Of a stretch of 64,000 nucleotides of DNA, positions 36,601 to 43,499 are shown in pieces. The notes below the pieces were generated by a model. It did no database searches, was not told where the DNA came from, and saw only the letters and a list, made by a program, of their open reading frames with translations. Both the position numbers and the translations under genes were made by a program. Where the stretch lies: assembly GCA_942486035.1 (NCBI GenBank), contig CALNXK010000016.1, positions 540,001 through 604,000 of the forward strand. The letters run 5' to 3'. This DNA comes from Porites lobata (lineage: Eukaryota; Cnidaria; Anthozoa; Scleractinia; Poritidae). Position 1 is the stretch's first letter. Each line of letters starts with the position of its first letter.

Positions 36601-36816
36601 GTTTCTTGTTTTTCAAGCAGTATTGCTTATTAAACGATTGTATTTTGTTTTGTAGTGGGCGAAACTGCCAAGGGTGTTACAGTAACAGAAGGTTATACAG
36701 GATGTGTGCGTAACTTGATTTCCAAGAAACCTGGCGGAGACCCTCAGACTCTGTACCTTGCTAATCCGCTGATGATGGGTGGTAATTTGTATCTTGGTGG
36801 ATGTCCTTACAAGTGA
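288..36816 (+). CDS. LAMA5: Laminin subunit alpha (alpha-3/alpha-5 class), 3' part, 35 exons
   Basis: Basement-membrane glycoprotein; the alpha chain trimerises with beta and gamma chains through its coiled coil and binds cell receptors through five C-terminal LG domains. Exons read from GT-AG sites and phase: 288-487, 1228-1497, 1915-2239, 2697-3040, 3207-3341, 3791-3950, 4751-4852, 5053-5139, 5601-5834, 6565-6691, 7723-8231, 8878-9058, 9819-10101, 10186-10262, 10642-10830, 11973-12316, 12988-13104, 13551-13844, 14561-14786, 15618-15703, 16766-17337, 18985-19249, 20189-20739, 21875-21977, 22988-23140, 23705-23850, 24941-25126, 26076-26206, 27791-28295, 29823-30018, 32316-32471, 32986-33148, 33835-33965, 35847-36072, 36656-36816 (TGA). 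All join in frame except one extra base near 3276-3279. The N-terminal LN domain and early LE repeats lie outside the window. The domain IV-B ahead of the L4 domain supports the alpha-3/alpha-5 class; the exact symbol is an inference. The first exon start (288) is the least certain boundary. Confidence 0.93.
2104..3341 (+). other. Laminin alpha: LE (laminin EGF-like) block 1
   Basis: Cysteine-rich repeats with the LE spacing, for example CGCHPRGAYNNDC...GGQCLC...CSRCKTGYYGFPNC. Four repeats and the first half of a fifth can be read across exons 1915-2239, 2697-3040 and 3207-3341, giving a rod-like spacer. Repeat 2 (CRCVFCNEVTGACDC...) is short. In exon 3207-3341 the frame must move by one base at about 3276-3279 to keep the LE consensus NP-x-GC followed by TECWCNGLSDTC and to meet the phase-2 donor at 3342; without the shift the exon stops at TAA (3297-3299). 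The split fifth LE repeat then passes into the L4 domain, as in other laminins. Confidence 0.85.
4152..4225 (+). repeat. tRNA-like sequence, probably a tRNA-derived SINE head or tRNA relic
   Basis: The ends GGCTTG and CGAGCC can form an acceptor stem, AGCTCAATTGGTTAGAG resembles a D-arm/A-box, CTGTA/TGCAG forms an anticodon stem, and AGGGTTTGAATCCC is a near-perfect B-box. There are two extra bases before the D-arm and an 8-nt anticodon loop, so a working tRNA is unlikely. It lies in a laminin intron, on the gene's strand. Confidence 0.5.
4559..4730 (+). repeat. GAT-rich imperfect microsatellite
   Basis: Repeated GATGATGGTGATGATG-type triplets in the intron before the exon at 4751. Similar GAT/AAT-rich tracts occur at about 12,838-12,910 and 14,850-14,945. 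Confidence 0.7.
6877..7048. mobile_element. MITE with TA target duplication (Tc1/mariner type)
   Basis: 172 bp with terminal inverted repeats CAGTCTCAG...TTGTTGGGACAC at the left and the complement at the right, flanked by TA on both sides (6875-6876 and 7049-7050). No coding capacity. A second copy without its right end lies at 62,839-62,957. Located in the intron before exon 7723-8231. Confidence 0.8.
7264..7427. mobile_element. Inverted-repeat MITE
   Basis: About 164 bp. The left end AAGGTGATGCTACACGGGA is matched by the complement of the right end, and the arms extend through a CAACGACGATTTTTAGC-like segment. The target duplication is not clear. Non-coding. Confidence 0.75.
10879..11049. 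mobile_element. MITE with CAGTGGCGGAT termini
   Basis: The left end CAGTGGCGGATGCAG and right end CTGAATCCGCCACTG are complementary; the interior is G/C-homopolymer rich. The termini resemble hAT-type ends, but the flanking 8-mers do not match, so the class is uncertain. It lies directly after the exon at 10642-10830. Similar single ends occur near 55,858 and 57,997. Confidence 0.7.
11279..11383. repeat. Short inverted repeat of the CCACCTACCCCTCCCC family
   Basis: Left arm ACCACCCACCCCTCCCCTAG and right arm TTAGGGGAGGGGTAGGTGGG face each other about 60 bp apart. The same arms recur near 13,870/14,045, 26,737/27,178, 30,066, 34,055/34,780, so this is a dispersed MITE family of the locus. Confidence 0.7.
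13897..14043. mobile_element. 147-bp palindromic MITE inserted in another MITE
   Basis: Arms begin AACGCAGTTTCTAAAAT and end in the complement; inner arms around CCAAGGTTAATGCCAATGCA also pair. Outside it lie the halves of a CCACC...AGGGAGGGGTAGG family element (about 13,868-13,895 and 14,044-14,062), so the palindrome is nested in an older copy. Confidence 0.7.
15382..15434 (+). repeat. (ATTG)n microsatellite
   Basis: Runs of ATTGATTGATTG with minor interruptions in a laminin intron. Confidence 0.8.
15800..16038. mobile_element. Probable MITE with CAAAGAAAGT arms
   Basis: The left CAGGGTTCAAAGAAAGTC pairs with the complement of ACTTTCTTTGCACGCGG at the right; inner parts repeat GCTAGCCC-like words in both directions. 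Non-coding, degenerate, target duplication not visible. Confidence 0.5.
16580..16708. mobile_element. Partial copy of the GAGCGTTTTC MITE family
   Basis: It shares ACTGGTTTGGRACACCAA, the following ACACCAAAATGG-like segment and GTGAAAACACTC with the complete copy at 24,070-24,242. Its left arm is lost. It lies just before the exon at 16766. Confidence 0.65.
17600..17960 (-). repeat. A/T-rich block, possibly a retrotransposon 3' end in antisense
   Basis: On the minus strand it contains CCCAATAAAGCTTGACA, a possible polyadenylation signal after a GGGTGCC...TGTCCCGTTCG stretch. The rest is A/T-rich with TATATA tracts. No coding sequence is seen. Classification is a guess. Confidence 0.3.
18535..18927. 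mobile_element. MITE with TA target duplication, CCGTATTTCCTCGAATAA ends
   Basis: 393 bp. Termini CCGTATTTCCTCGAATAATA and its complement, flanked by TA at 18533-18534 and 18928-18929, which suits a Tc1/mariner-type origin. Internal copies of the TCGAATAA word point inwards. It ends 57 bp before the exon at 18985, so it abuts the splice-acceptor region. Confidence 0.8.
19605..20115 (+). repeat. ~77-bp satellite array (forward orientation)
   Basis: About six to seven degenerate units sharing GGCGGACACCTCCCTAAAACG, then CTAGAGTTGGTCCTTG, then TTCTTCAGTCATTTTCTTTG. The array includes a 17-base poly-C tract near 19,905. The same unit is arrayed at 36,245-36,600 and, inverted, at 25,489-25,760. 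Confidence 0.8.
20276..21977 (+). other. Laminin alpha: LG2 domain
   Basis: Rest of exon 20189-20739 plus exon 21875-21977. LG features: FFGTGYLKSGSYL, VDFKFTTTSSNGLLVIAV, YKGCLSDMILS and a final GCHVK, giving the canonical cysteine pair. The intron at 20740-21874 (1.1 kb) has no coding similarity that I recognise. Confidence 0.85.
23384..23472. repeat. Short palindromic repeat cluster (TTATCCGGTGGA...CTATCCAC)
   Basis: Words such as GATTTATCCGGTGGA, GCTATCCACCGAATAAATC and GGATAACGCTATCCAG occur in alternating orientation. A shorter related piece lies at about 15,103-15,138. Confidence 0.55.
23884..24061. mobile_element. Inverted-repeat MITE (ACTTGCACA...TGTGCAAGT)
   Basis: About 178 bp. 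The left ACTTGCACAAATCCCATGAT and the right complement pair, with further pairing through GCACCTTATTTGCCCCC and AATTTTGCA. A truncated copy sits at 50,660-50,778 next to the 10-bp minisatellite. It starts 33 bp after the donor of exon 23705-23850. Confidence 0.75.
24070..24242. mobile_element. MITE with TA target duplication (GAGCGTTTTC ends)
   Basis: 173 bp. Ends GAGCGTTTTCACTCGCGTGAC and GTCATGGGAAAACGCTC, flanked by TA at 24068-24069 and 24243-24244. The body contains two tandem half-units ACACCAATATGG and ACACCGATATGG. It lies within 10 bp of the preceding MITE. Confidence 0.75.
25489..25760 (-). repeat. ~77-bp satellite array (reverse orientation)
   Basis: Three to four units reading AACTCTAGGTGTCCGTTTTA, then GTAGAGAGTCAAAGAAAATG, then ACTGAAGAACGGCAG: the reverse complement of the arrays at 19,605 and 36,245. 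It lies in the intron before exon 26076. Confidence 0.8.
26440..26631. mobile_element. Inverted-repeat MITE (CAATAGGACAATTGCAC ends)
   Basis: 192 bp, arms CAATAGGACAATTGCACGGT and complement, with additional pairing through ACTACCAGAAT. Non-coding, in a laminin intron; no clear target duplication. Confidence 0.75.
26737..27178. mobile_element. Nested MITEs: CCCCTCCCC-family element split by a CTTAAGCAACRACGACGG element
   Basis: The outer arms ACGTTTCTGGGAAACTG and CAGTTTCCCAGAAACGT frame the block. Inside, from about 26,811 to 27,131, a second element has CTTAAGCAACGACGACGG at its left and the complement at its right, apparently within TTAA. Both are non-coding. The order of insertion follows from the nesting. 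Confidence 0.7.
30398..30592. repeat. Inverted repeat (AGTAAAATYMAACTAGTKGTC)
   Basis: The arms at 30398-30421 and 30570-30592 pair imperfectly and enclose a stretch with CTGATTGGCTGAGC. It adjoins the hairpin at 30593-30700, with which it probably forms one composite element. Confidence 0.55.
30593..30700. repeat. 108-bp near-perfect hairpin
   Basis: The left arm starts AACAATTATTCCTC and the right arm ends GAGGAATAATTGTT; the arms pair over about 45 bp through CTGAGTCAATAGCCC. It contains no open frame. It lies in the largest laminin intron. Confidence 0.75.
31140..31375 (+). repeat. Degenerate tandem GAGGTGTCC/GCATTAT repeats
   Basis: Short words such as TCGAGGTGTGCGCATTATAG, TAGAGGTGCCCATTTTAC and GAGGTGTCTGTATTCTAG follow one another about every 25-30 bp after ACAGTCAAACCGCTCTC. 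A related stretch lies at 63,655-63,740. Confidence 0.5.
34055..34780. mobile_element. MITE interrupted by two further MITEs
   Basis: The outer halves TTTCTGGGAGACTGCCCACC (about 34,060) and GTTGGGCAGTTTCCCAGAA (to about 34,770) belong to one CCCCTCCCC-family element. Between them lie an element with arms AGGGATGGAACATTAGAAAA (34,121-34,352) and another with arms GACCTTTAGATTC and GAATCTAAAGGTC (34,362-34,726) whose inner arms carry ACGAGTACGACTACGAGTAC. Three non-coding elements thus sit in one intron. Confidence 0.75.
34940..35112. mobile_element. Inverted-repeat element (GGCCACTTCCGAGTTCC)
   Basis: The left arm GGCCACTTCCGAGTTCC pairs with GGAAACTCGGAAATTGCC at the right. A related inverted copy lies at 56,935-57,117 (ATTTCCGAGTTC...GGAACTCGGAATTGG). 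Non-coding. Confidence 0.65.
36245..36600 (+). repeat. ~77-bp satellite array (forward orientation), last laminin intron
   Basis: Four to five well-kept units of CGGACACCTYCCTAAAATGG, CACCTAGAGTTGGTCC and TCTTCAGTCATTTTC. These are the best-preserved units of the three arrays. Confidence 0.85.
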
Positions 36817-36950
36817 TTAAATTTTTCTTTAGATATCTGTCAAGAGAAAGATATAAGGGATATTTTGCACTTTCTAAGCAGCCTTAATAGCATTTTTATT
36901 AGCTTATAAGTAACGTAATTTTGTAATAAAATGCAGTTTTAATATCAACG
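36817..36950 (+). terminator. Laminin alpha 3' UTR with polyadenylation signal
   Basis: An AATAAA hexamer lies at 36925-36930, 109 nt after the stop codon, in A/T-rich sequence. No other good signal lies closer to the stop, so cleavage is expected shortly after 36,940. The UTR is short. Confidence 0.7.
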
Positions 36951-38650
36951 TTGTCTTGTTGTGTTGTAGTTTCCTTGTTCATTCAACTTGTATTTCACCC
37001 TTCTCAGGTCAAGTCAAGTCAGGTTTTTTATCACTTTCCAATGAAAATTAACCTCTTTTTAAAGAATAATAATATAGTACAACACTATACACTCCTATGC
37101 ATCACTATGCATATCTTATCCACACCCCTGCTATACATTTCTTTAAACCTTTACACATTACCATACACCGCTGATCTCAAGTATTCCATAAACCCTGGCC
37201 AACTACCAAGAAAAACGTGCTATTGAGTACCTCATGTCAGAGCTACTCTCTGTTAATGAATGTGAATAGGTTTTCTAACTCGGTGTGTCCGATGCAAATG
37301 GAAGTGCTAGACCATTTGGTCCCTTATCATCCATCAAAAGAATTTTGAAATTATTCTAGAATTAATAGGCAAGTACCCTGGGCCCAGTTGTTCGGAGGCC
37401 GATTAACGCTTAACCCAGGGTTAGATTTAACGTGGGTTTCTTTTTCTTTTGGTCCAAAGCATTTTCTCGGATAATTTTCTCTGTTATTTTTAAGAGCATC
37501 CAATTATCAACTTGTTGACAAAAAGAATTAAACTGAATTTACTTTTTAAGCTTTCGCATCTGAATTTGAATTTCGCACTAACCCTGGGGTTATCTTAACC
37601 CAGCTTTGAACAACTCGACCCTGTACTTGAAGTAAAACTGTTGTTAACTCATTGACATCTTCCACATAGTACAGAGGTAGCCTAGAAAGAAGGTTGAGTC
37701 GTCCCTCAGTCTCCTATTAATATTAACGATAAAAGCGCGGTCAATGGGAACGCGAGTGTCAATGAGAAGAAGGTTTGGGTCTGAAAATGGTGTTTGAAAA
37801 ATCGTCTTCTACAGAATCCTGACAAAACTAAGCTTATTGTTTATGGACCCAGGCCACGGTTACAAAATATCCCGGATATCTGTCCCTTTTAGGAAAAGAA
37901 CTAATACCGGAGTAGCCTGCGTAGCAGGGGTAGAGGGATTAGGGAACGGACAAAGGTAGGGGGTTTGAGACAGGAGGCAAGGGACGCTTGCTATAAAAAC
38001 ACCCTTTTGTTCACGCCAATTCCTGATTAGCTCAGCCGTAGTGAGTAACTTATTAGTTTGTATCCTGGCGTGTATTATTGAGAGACAAACATGAGGCAGG
38101 CATCAAAGAAATGAGTTCTACTGGCAAAAGCTTTAGAAGATCTAAAGATCGGGGTTAAAGGTCTAGGCGTTGCTTTTGACTCGAGCCTTACTTTTCACGA
38201 GCATATCGTTAAAATAGTTTCTTCCTAGATCCTGCTTCTCATGTTTAGCTCAAATCAATCGTGTTAAGCACGTGTTTGGCAGATCGACTTTAACCACGAT
38301 CGTTAACACTTTAGTGTTTAGTAAGTAATTTGACTAGCGTCTTCCCTTTCTAAATTACCCCCACTGGGTTTGCTTATCAAGAACCTCCATGTAGCCTAGG
38401 CCCTAGAGGTGACCTTGCATGAAGATCTGATTTTGGTTCAGTGTTGGGCCAATGCTTTAGAGCTCGCCATCTCAAGCTCTTAATACGAGTATAAAGCTGG
38501 AAGTCGTCAACATATAAGGGGTACTAGAGACCCATGGTAGCGAAGTGTACATTCACTGTACACTTTTTAAAAAGTAGACGTCTTGAAACGGATCAGCGAG
38601 AGAAACGATTCTTGGAAGAACATAACAAATTTTCACGGGGGATAATTAAA
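36951..38650. other. Intergenic region between laminin and the zinc-finger cluster
   Basis: No gene recognised. It holds a MITE at 37,380-37,621 and otherwise unremarkable A/T-rich sequence. A short AGGTCAAGTCAAGTCAGG repeat lies at 37,007-37,024. Confidence 0.6.
37380..37621. mobile_element. Inverted-repeat MITE (GGGCCCAGTTGTTCGG ends)
   Basis: 242 bp. The left GGGCCCAGTTGTTCGGAGG pairs with the complement of CTTTGAACAACTCGACCC; inner arms TTAACCCAGGGTTA and TAACCCTGGGGTTA also pair. No coding frame. Confidence 0.75.
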
Positions 38651-38762
38651 AAGACTTAAATTGAGCCTTGACACTTTTGCTTTTGTGGCAGGAGACTCCC
38701 GGCCGGGTGATGGATTTTTCCCTTTGACTGCTTGCTTCTTTTCAGTAGGGAGAGGCTGGGAA

Positions 38763-39884
38763 CGGCAGGACTTTTCCGCGGGTGGCGGGTGGCGGGTGAC
38801 GGGTAGCGGGTGACGGGTGGGGGTGGCGGGTGACGGGTGGCGGGTGGCGGGTGGCGGGTTAAAAATATATATGAAAATAAAATATTATAATAAAATATTA
38901 TTATTGATAATGATATAACTGTATGTTGTAATTTTAAAATAATTTCAACGTTTATGTACTAGCTACCAGACTCCAAATAAAAGTATTGTCTTGTTTTGTT
39001 TTATCTAACAGCTACCTACGTGGACTAAAAGGAAATCATGCCTGTGAAAACAGTCAACTCTCCTTGCTTCGCACCGCAAGTGACGTTTCGTCACGCTACA
39101 CGCGGTATGTCAAATGAAAATGGGCCATGTCAAGCAAGACACATGGCACGTGTCGATCTTGTTTGTCTAGTTTGCTTTTTCTTCCACATCAGGACGAAAG
39201 ATGATTGCAGTTCCCCAACTGTTTAGCCGTGTTTATAACAGACTGCAAGAGATTCTATTATTCTACACGATATCGCATGCACGAGATAGCTTGAGGAACT
39301 CATAAAAATTAAAGTAATATTTATCCTGCGACCAGACAAGTAAGATCGCATTCTCTTCTCGACATGTTTGAACAGTGTCTCAGATTTTTGACAAGTGCGT
39401 TTGTTGTTTTGTTATAAGTTGGGATAAACATTGCATTGCCGTGGGATAAATCTTTGCCAGTTTGGTTCCCGACTTGTAGTTTAAAATGAACAAAGTGTCT
39501 ATTTCGAGAAAACAAGGAAATTTTCCTAAGACTAAAGCAACAAAGCTGTCAATGTTAATGCGTACCAGAGAAGGAGCAAGAACGTTTTGGACACAGCATG
39601 GACCGTTTTCACCGCATGTGGCGTCTCGGACGCGAATTGATCTCCTTGTATATATATACAAAAAGGATCTGCATTTTTTAAATACTACTTAAAAATACTG
39701 ATTAGGATGGCAATCATGCCGCATGCTAGGGCAAAAACTGAGCCACCCGCCACCCGCCACCCGCCACCCGCTACCCCTCACCCGCCACCCGCTACCCGTC
39801 ACCCGCCACCCGCCACCCGTCACCCGCCACCCGCCACCCGCCACCCGCCACCCGCCACCCGCCACCCGCGGAAAAGTCCTGCCG
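38763..39884. mobile_element. Foldback-like DNA transposon with 9-bp target duplication
   Basis: 1122 bp. Terminal inverted repeats start CGGCAGGACTTTTCCGCG and continue as a GGCGGGT heptamer array at the left (about 38,781-38,860) and the complementary ACCCGCC array at the right (about 39,743-39,869). The 9-mer GGCTGGGAA flanks both ends exactly (38754-38762 and 39885-39893). The ~880-bp interior has no convincing transposase, so the copy is non-autonomous. Inverted repeats made of tandem short repeats with a 9-bp target duplication are the hallmark of Foldback elements (Mutator group). The duplicated unit at 44,946-44,975 keeps the uninterrupted site. Confidence 0.85.
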
Positions 39885-39949
39885 GGCTGGGAAGGGTATT
39901 TGAACCTCCCCCGGCACCCCCCGGCACCCGAGCGAGACCCTGTGGACGA

Positions 39950-40118
39950 GTCAGTCAGCGGTGTATCTTCTGAGCGGTCGCTAAGCATAACAGACAGCAG
40001 ACAAAATGGCGGATCGATGGTGGACAAATGTTTAGTTTCGTTTGCGGGCCTTTCCTCGACCTGTGATTGACCGACTGCACTTAACTCTTCACCTCATTCT
40101 GTTCAGCAGACATTAGAG
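39950..40118 (+). promoter_or_regulatory. Zinc-finger unit 1: conserved promoter block and 5' exon
   Basis: The shared 18-mer TGAGCGGTCGCTAAGCAT lies at 39971-39988, followed by AAAATGGCGGAT (ATG 40006-40008), a weaker YY1-like site. The exon ends at GAG|GTAAATG (donor 40119). The ATG starts a short upstream frame ending at TAG, so the exon is read as 5' UTR. The Foldback insertion ends 66 bp upstream of the exon/promoter block. The transcription start is not determined. Confidence 0.7.
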
Positions 40119-41968
40119 GTAAATGATTTGAAAGACTAAATAACTTTTCTGCAATTCCCCAGACAGGCACATGTTAATTTAAGTAAGCGTGTTTACCTAG
40201 TGTTCGTGCAACAGGTCATATTATGATCCCGGGATCATGATCAAAATGCAGACCTTCCAACTCTCACGGTTTGGGATGCCATCTCAAGGTCTCACGGTTT
40301 TGCCTCTAAATCTCACCGTGAACCAGAAAACCTTGAAATTGCCAAAAAATTCCGCAAAGTATGAAGGAATATCGAATAATCTGTTTTCATGACAGCCGAA
40401 TTAATCAAACTTATTTGTGAGAAAACCTGGGTACAATGTCAGTTCCAGTTCCAGGGTCGTTTAATAATTTTCCAGGTTTCTAACAAGGGCACAAGGCGTT
40501 GATATCACAGTGGGAATTTTAATGTTGATCTTACTGCATGGTGGAGCTTGAATGGACCAGTTTTCCTATATTAAAGGTCATAATTGGCTCTAAGGCTTTA
40601 GAAGATACAGCAAAAGAACAGAATTATTCATCCCTAAATCCCAAGGTGATTTTTTGTGTTTTAGTCCCCCATTAAATCTTAATTCTTGTTACGATGCGTG
40701 ATGCTCATACAGACCCAACACTTAAGAATTTTTGCATCTTACTTGGGTCAATTTTTTCTGGGTATGTGCCGCTGGTCTCTCAGAGCCCCTACCCCATTAT
40801 AGTCTATTCTGAGACCAATTATACAGTAGGCCCCATCTTAGTCGCTTTTGGGCAAATATGTAATTTTCACTATCCCAACTTAGTCACTTTCTGTTTGAGT
40901 ATCTACCTTATCGATCCTTTAAATAGGTCGTCTTAAAATGAAATGACCCATTTTTAAAATTGAATGAAGAACACTTTACTTTACACCTACAGGACAAACA
41001 TTCTTGTACGTCTGCTAACGGTAAATATGAAAAACTGTCGTGCCCCAAAAACTCCAAAAATGTGCAACCCCATTCTGGTAGCTCTATTGAAAATGCGACC
41101 AGTCAATCGAGTCATGAAAATGCAACCCCATCCAGCGGCACATCCCCATTTGCCTCCCCCCCTCTTTGGGATTAGCGCATATTTTGTTGAACGATGTTAC
41201 CTCAATTGCTTCTCTTCTATCATGCAGTGTTGAAAGTCCAGACAGCTCTAGAGCCTTAGCTCTCTATGTAAGAAAAAAAAGAATCCTGGGTAAGTTTAAC
41301 TCTCTGTCTCCTATCCATTAGAAAGCCAGCAATCCAGCATAAGATGTGGTTAAAATTAATGATATGTATCTAGCAAAAAATAAATAGTTAAAATAATGAA
41401 AAACCAGATTGTTACCTGATATATTTAAAAATACTTTTCTACTATGGATTTAGGTTCCTGGTTATAATACCAGGAATGCAAGTTCCTTCCATAAGTGCAA
41501 AACTGATAGAAGACTTTTTTCATGTCAGTACTAAGGTCCTTTGTTTTTAAACTCAATAAGCCTAGACATTCAAAGCTCAGTTAGTGTATCAACTTTATGA
41601 ACAAACTGAAAAAACATATTCTCACTTAACTTGTTCTTTTCTCATGATCAGCCTGGCTTTTTGCTCTTTTTTTTGACTTTGTATTGTGTCTTTTTTTTTT
41701 TCGTTCTATTTTTTTTCTTTAATACCTTATTACTGCATGTTGTTACTCTGCCTTGGCTGTTCAACTATTATTTTTTAGTGCTTTTTGTAATTTAGTAGAG
41801 AACGCCCTTTTTGCATAAGCCTCATGGTGTCTCTTGCCATGGTGTCTTTTGCCATTTTCTCATAATTCCTTCTTCTTTATTATTTGTAACATCACAAGGT
41901 GGCAAGATAAAAGTAATAATAATAAAAATAAGTAAAGATTTTCTAAATGTAAAAATTTTCATTTTCAG
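40119..41968 (+). other. Intron of zinc-finger gene 1
   Basis: No gene. Parts are homologous to the intron of gene 2: the stretch from about 41,450 with GGTTATAATACCAGGAAT and CCTTCCATAAGTGCAAAAC recurs at about 45,570. The acceptor TTTTCATTTTCAG ends at 41968. Confidence 0.7.
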
Positions 41969-42007
41969 GGTTCTAAAGTGATATTTTTTAAAAGAGAACA
42001 ACATACA

Positions 42008-43096
42008 ATGTCCAAAAGTGAGGAGCCATCAAGATTAAGCAGTCTAATGCTACCAAAGGTTATGAAATGCAAGTATTCTGACAAGTGCTTTAGCTTGTCA
42101 GCAAATTGCAAGCAGCATGAACAAACCCACACAGGAGTGAAACCTTATCAGTGCAAGCATTGCGATAAATACTTTACACAGTCATCATATTGCAAGCAGC
42201 ATGAACGTATCCACACAGGAGTGAAACCTTATCAGTGCAAGTACTGTAATAAGTGCTTCAGTACTTCATCACTTTGCGAGGAGCATGAACGTGTACATAC
42301 AGGAGTGAAACCGTATCAGTGCAAGTATTGTAATAAGTGCTTTAGCCAGTCATCAAATTGCACATACCATGAGCGTACCCACATATGTCCAGGAGTAAAA
42401 TCTTATCAGTGCAAATATTGTGATAAGTGCTTCACAAAGTCATCAAATTGCAAGCACCATGAACGTACGCACTCAGGAATAAAGCCTTATCAATGCAAGT
42501 ATTGTGATAAGTGCTTCAGTTATCCATCACATTGCGAGGAGCATGAACGTATACATACTGGAGTGAAACCGTATCAGTGCAGGTATTGTAATAAGTACTT
42601 TCGCCAGTCATCAAGTTGCTCGGCGCATGAACGTACCCATACAGGAGTGAAATCTTATCCATGCAAGTACTGTAATAAGTGCTTTACACAGTTATCACAT
42701 TGCAAGGACCATGAACATACCCACACAGGAGAAAAATCTTATCAGTGCAAGTTTTGTGATAAATGCTTCACAAAGTCATCAAATTGTAAGCAGCATGAAC
42801 TTACCCACACAGGAGTGAAACCGCATCAGTGCAAGTATTGTAATAAGTGCTTTAGTCAGTCATCAAATTGCACAATGCATGAACGTACCCATACAGGAGA
42901 GAAATTTTATCCATGCAAGTATTGCAATAAGTGCTTTACGTACTTAACATCTTGCAAGCGCCATGAACATACCCATACAGGGGTGAAGCCTTATCAGTGT
43001 AAGTTTTGTGATAAGTGCTTCACACAGTCATCACATTGCAAGAAGCATGAACTTACACACACGGGAGAAATATTATCAGTGCAACTTTTGCAATAG
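42008..43096 (+). CDS. C2H2 zinc-finger protein 1 (C-terminally truncated by frameshift)
   Basis: Probable sequence-specific DNA-binding nuclear protein, 362 residues, almost entirely tandem C2H2 fingers; no KRAB, BTB, SCAN or SET domain. The start ATGTCCAAAAG matches both paralogues; an in-frame ATG at 41978 is less likely. There are 12 fingers of the form C-x2-C-x2-C-F-x5-C-x2-H-x3-H. Finger 1 has Ser for its second zinc Cys (CKYSDKC). Linkers are mainly TGVKP, with an ICP insertion after finger 4. After HTGE the frame is lost, apparently by a 2-base deletion near 43,070 relative to the sister sequence, and the protein ends at TAG. Recognisable fingers continue untranslated to about 43,370. 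The coding exon starts at 41969 after a 5' UTR intron. Confidence 0.9.
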   Translation: MSKSEEPSRLSSLMLPKVMKCKYSDKCFSLSANCKQHEQTHTGVKPYQCKHCDKYFTQSSYCKQHERIHTGVKPYQCKYCNKCFSTSSLCEEHERVHTGVKPYQCKYCNKCFSQSSNCTYHERTHICPGVKSYQCKYCDKCFTKSSNCKHHERTHSGIKPYQCKYCDKCFSYPSHCEEHERIHTGVKPYQCRYCNKYFRQSSSCSAHERTHTGVKSYPCKYCNKCFTQLSHCKDHEHTHTGEKSYQCKFCDKCFTKSSNCKQHELTHTGVKPHQCKYCNKCFSQSSNCTMHERTHTGEKFYPCKYCNKCFTYLTSCKRHEHTHTGVKPYQCKFCDKCFTQSSHCKKHELTHTGEILSVQLLQ

Positions 43097-43370
43097 GGCT
43101 TTACCCAGCCATGACATTGTACAGAGCATGAATGTGCCCACACAGTAGTGAAACCTATTAATCAGTGGAAGTATTGTAAAAGACGTTTTCGCATAAGTCA
43201 TAAGATTGCAATCAACATGAACTAGTCAACACAAGAAAAATGCTGTATGAGTGCAAGTATTGTGGCAAGAGCTTGAGTTATTCATCATGTTGCAATTAAG
43301 AGCATGTACATGACAACACAGGAGTGAAACCTTATCAGTGCAAGCATTGTGATAAATATTTTCATTTTGT
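43073..43370 (+). pseudogene. Decayed zinc-finger tail of gene 1
   Basis: Beyond the frameshift, three to four finger relics can be read in shifted frames (CNFCNRAF, YECKYCGKSLSYSSC, YQCKHCDKYF) with in-frame stops such as TAG in GAACTAG and TAA in TGCAATTAAGAG. Linker DNA GGAGTGAAACCTTATCAGTG is still intact. An AATAAA follows at 43494-43499 and may serve the shortened gene. Confidence 0.8.
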
Positions 43371-43499
43371 TATTACAAATGCTGTCACTGCAAAATTTGA
43401 AGGAATTTTTCAGCGACCCCCCTTTAAGCCATAAGTTTTTTCATGCCCCCCACCCCCCTCAAATCCCAGGAGCCCCCCCCCTACCTGATGTAAAATAAA

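Larger units (their letters stand above)
33121..36816 (+). other. Laminin alpha: LG5 domain and stop codon
   Basis: End of exon 32986-33148 and exons 33835-33965, 35847-36072 and 36656-36816. LG5 reads SFKNGGGYLKV, ISLEIKPTSHTGLLLSS, FCDGEWHKIQVWKRN, PLYVGGLPP and YTGCVRNLI, and ends GGCPYK followed by TGA at 36814-36816. The C-terminal end matches the normal end of laminin alpha chains, so the gene is complete at its 3' end. Confidence 0.9.

Noticed and set aside
39689..40070. Pro/His-rich and Gly/Trp-rich frames on both strands
   Set aside because: They come from the heptamer array of the Foldback-like element.
41978..42007. Upstream ATG of zinc-finger gene 1 as the start
   Set aside because: All three paralogues share ATGTCCAAAAG at 42008/46980/54025, and the upstream sequence is not conserved as coding.
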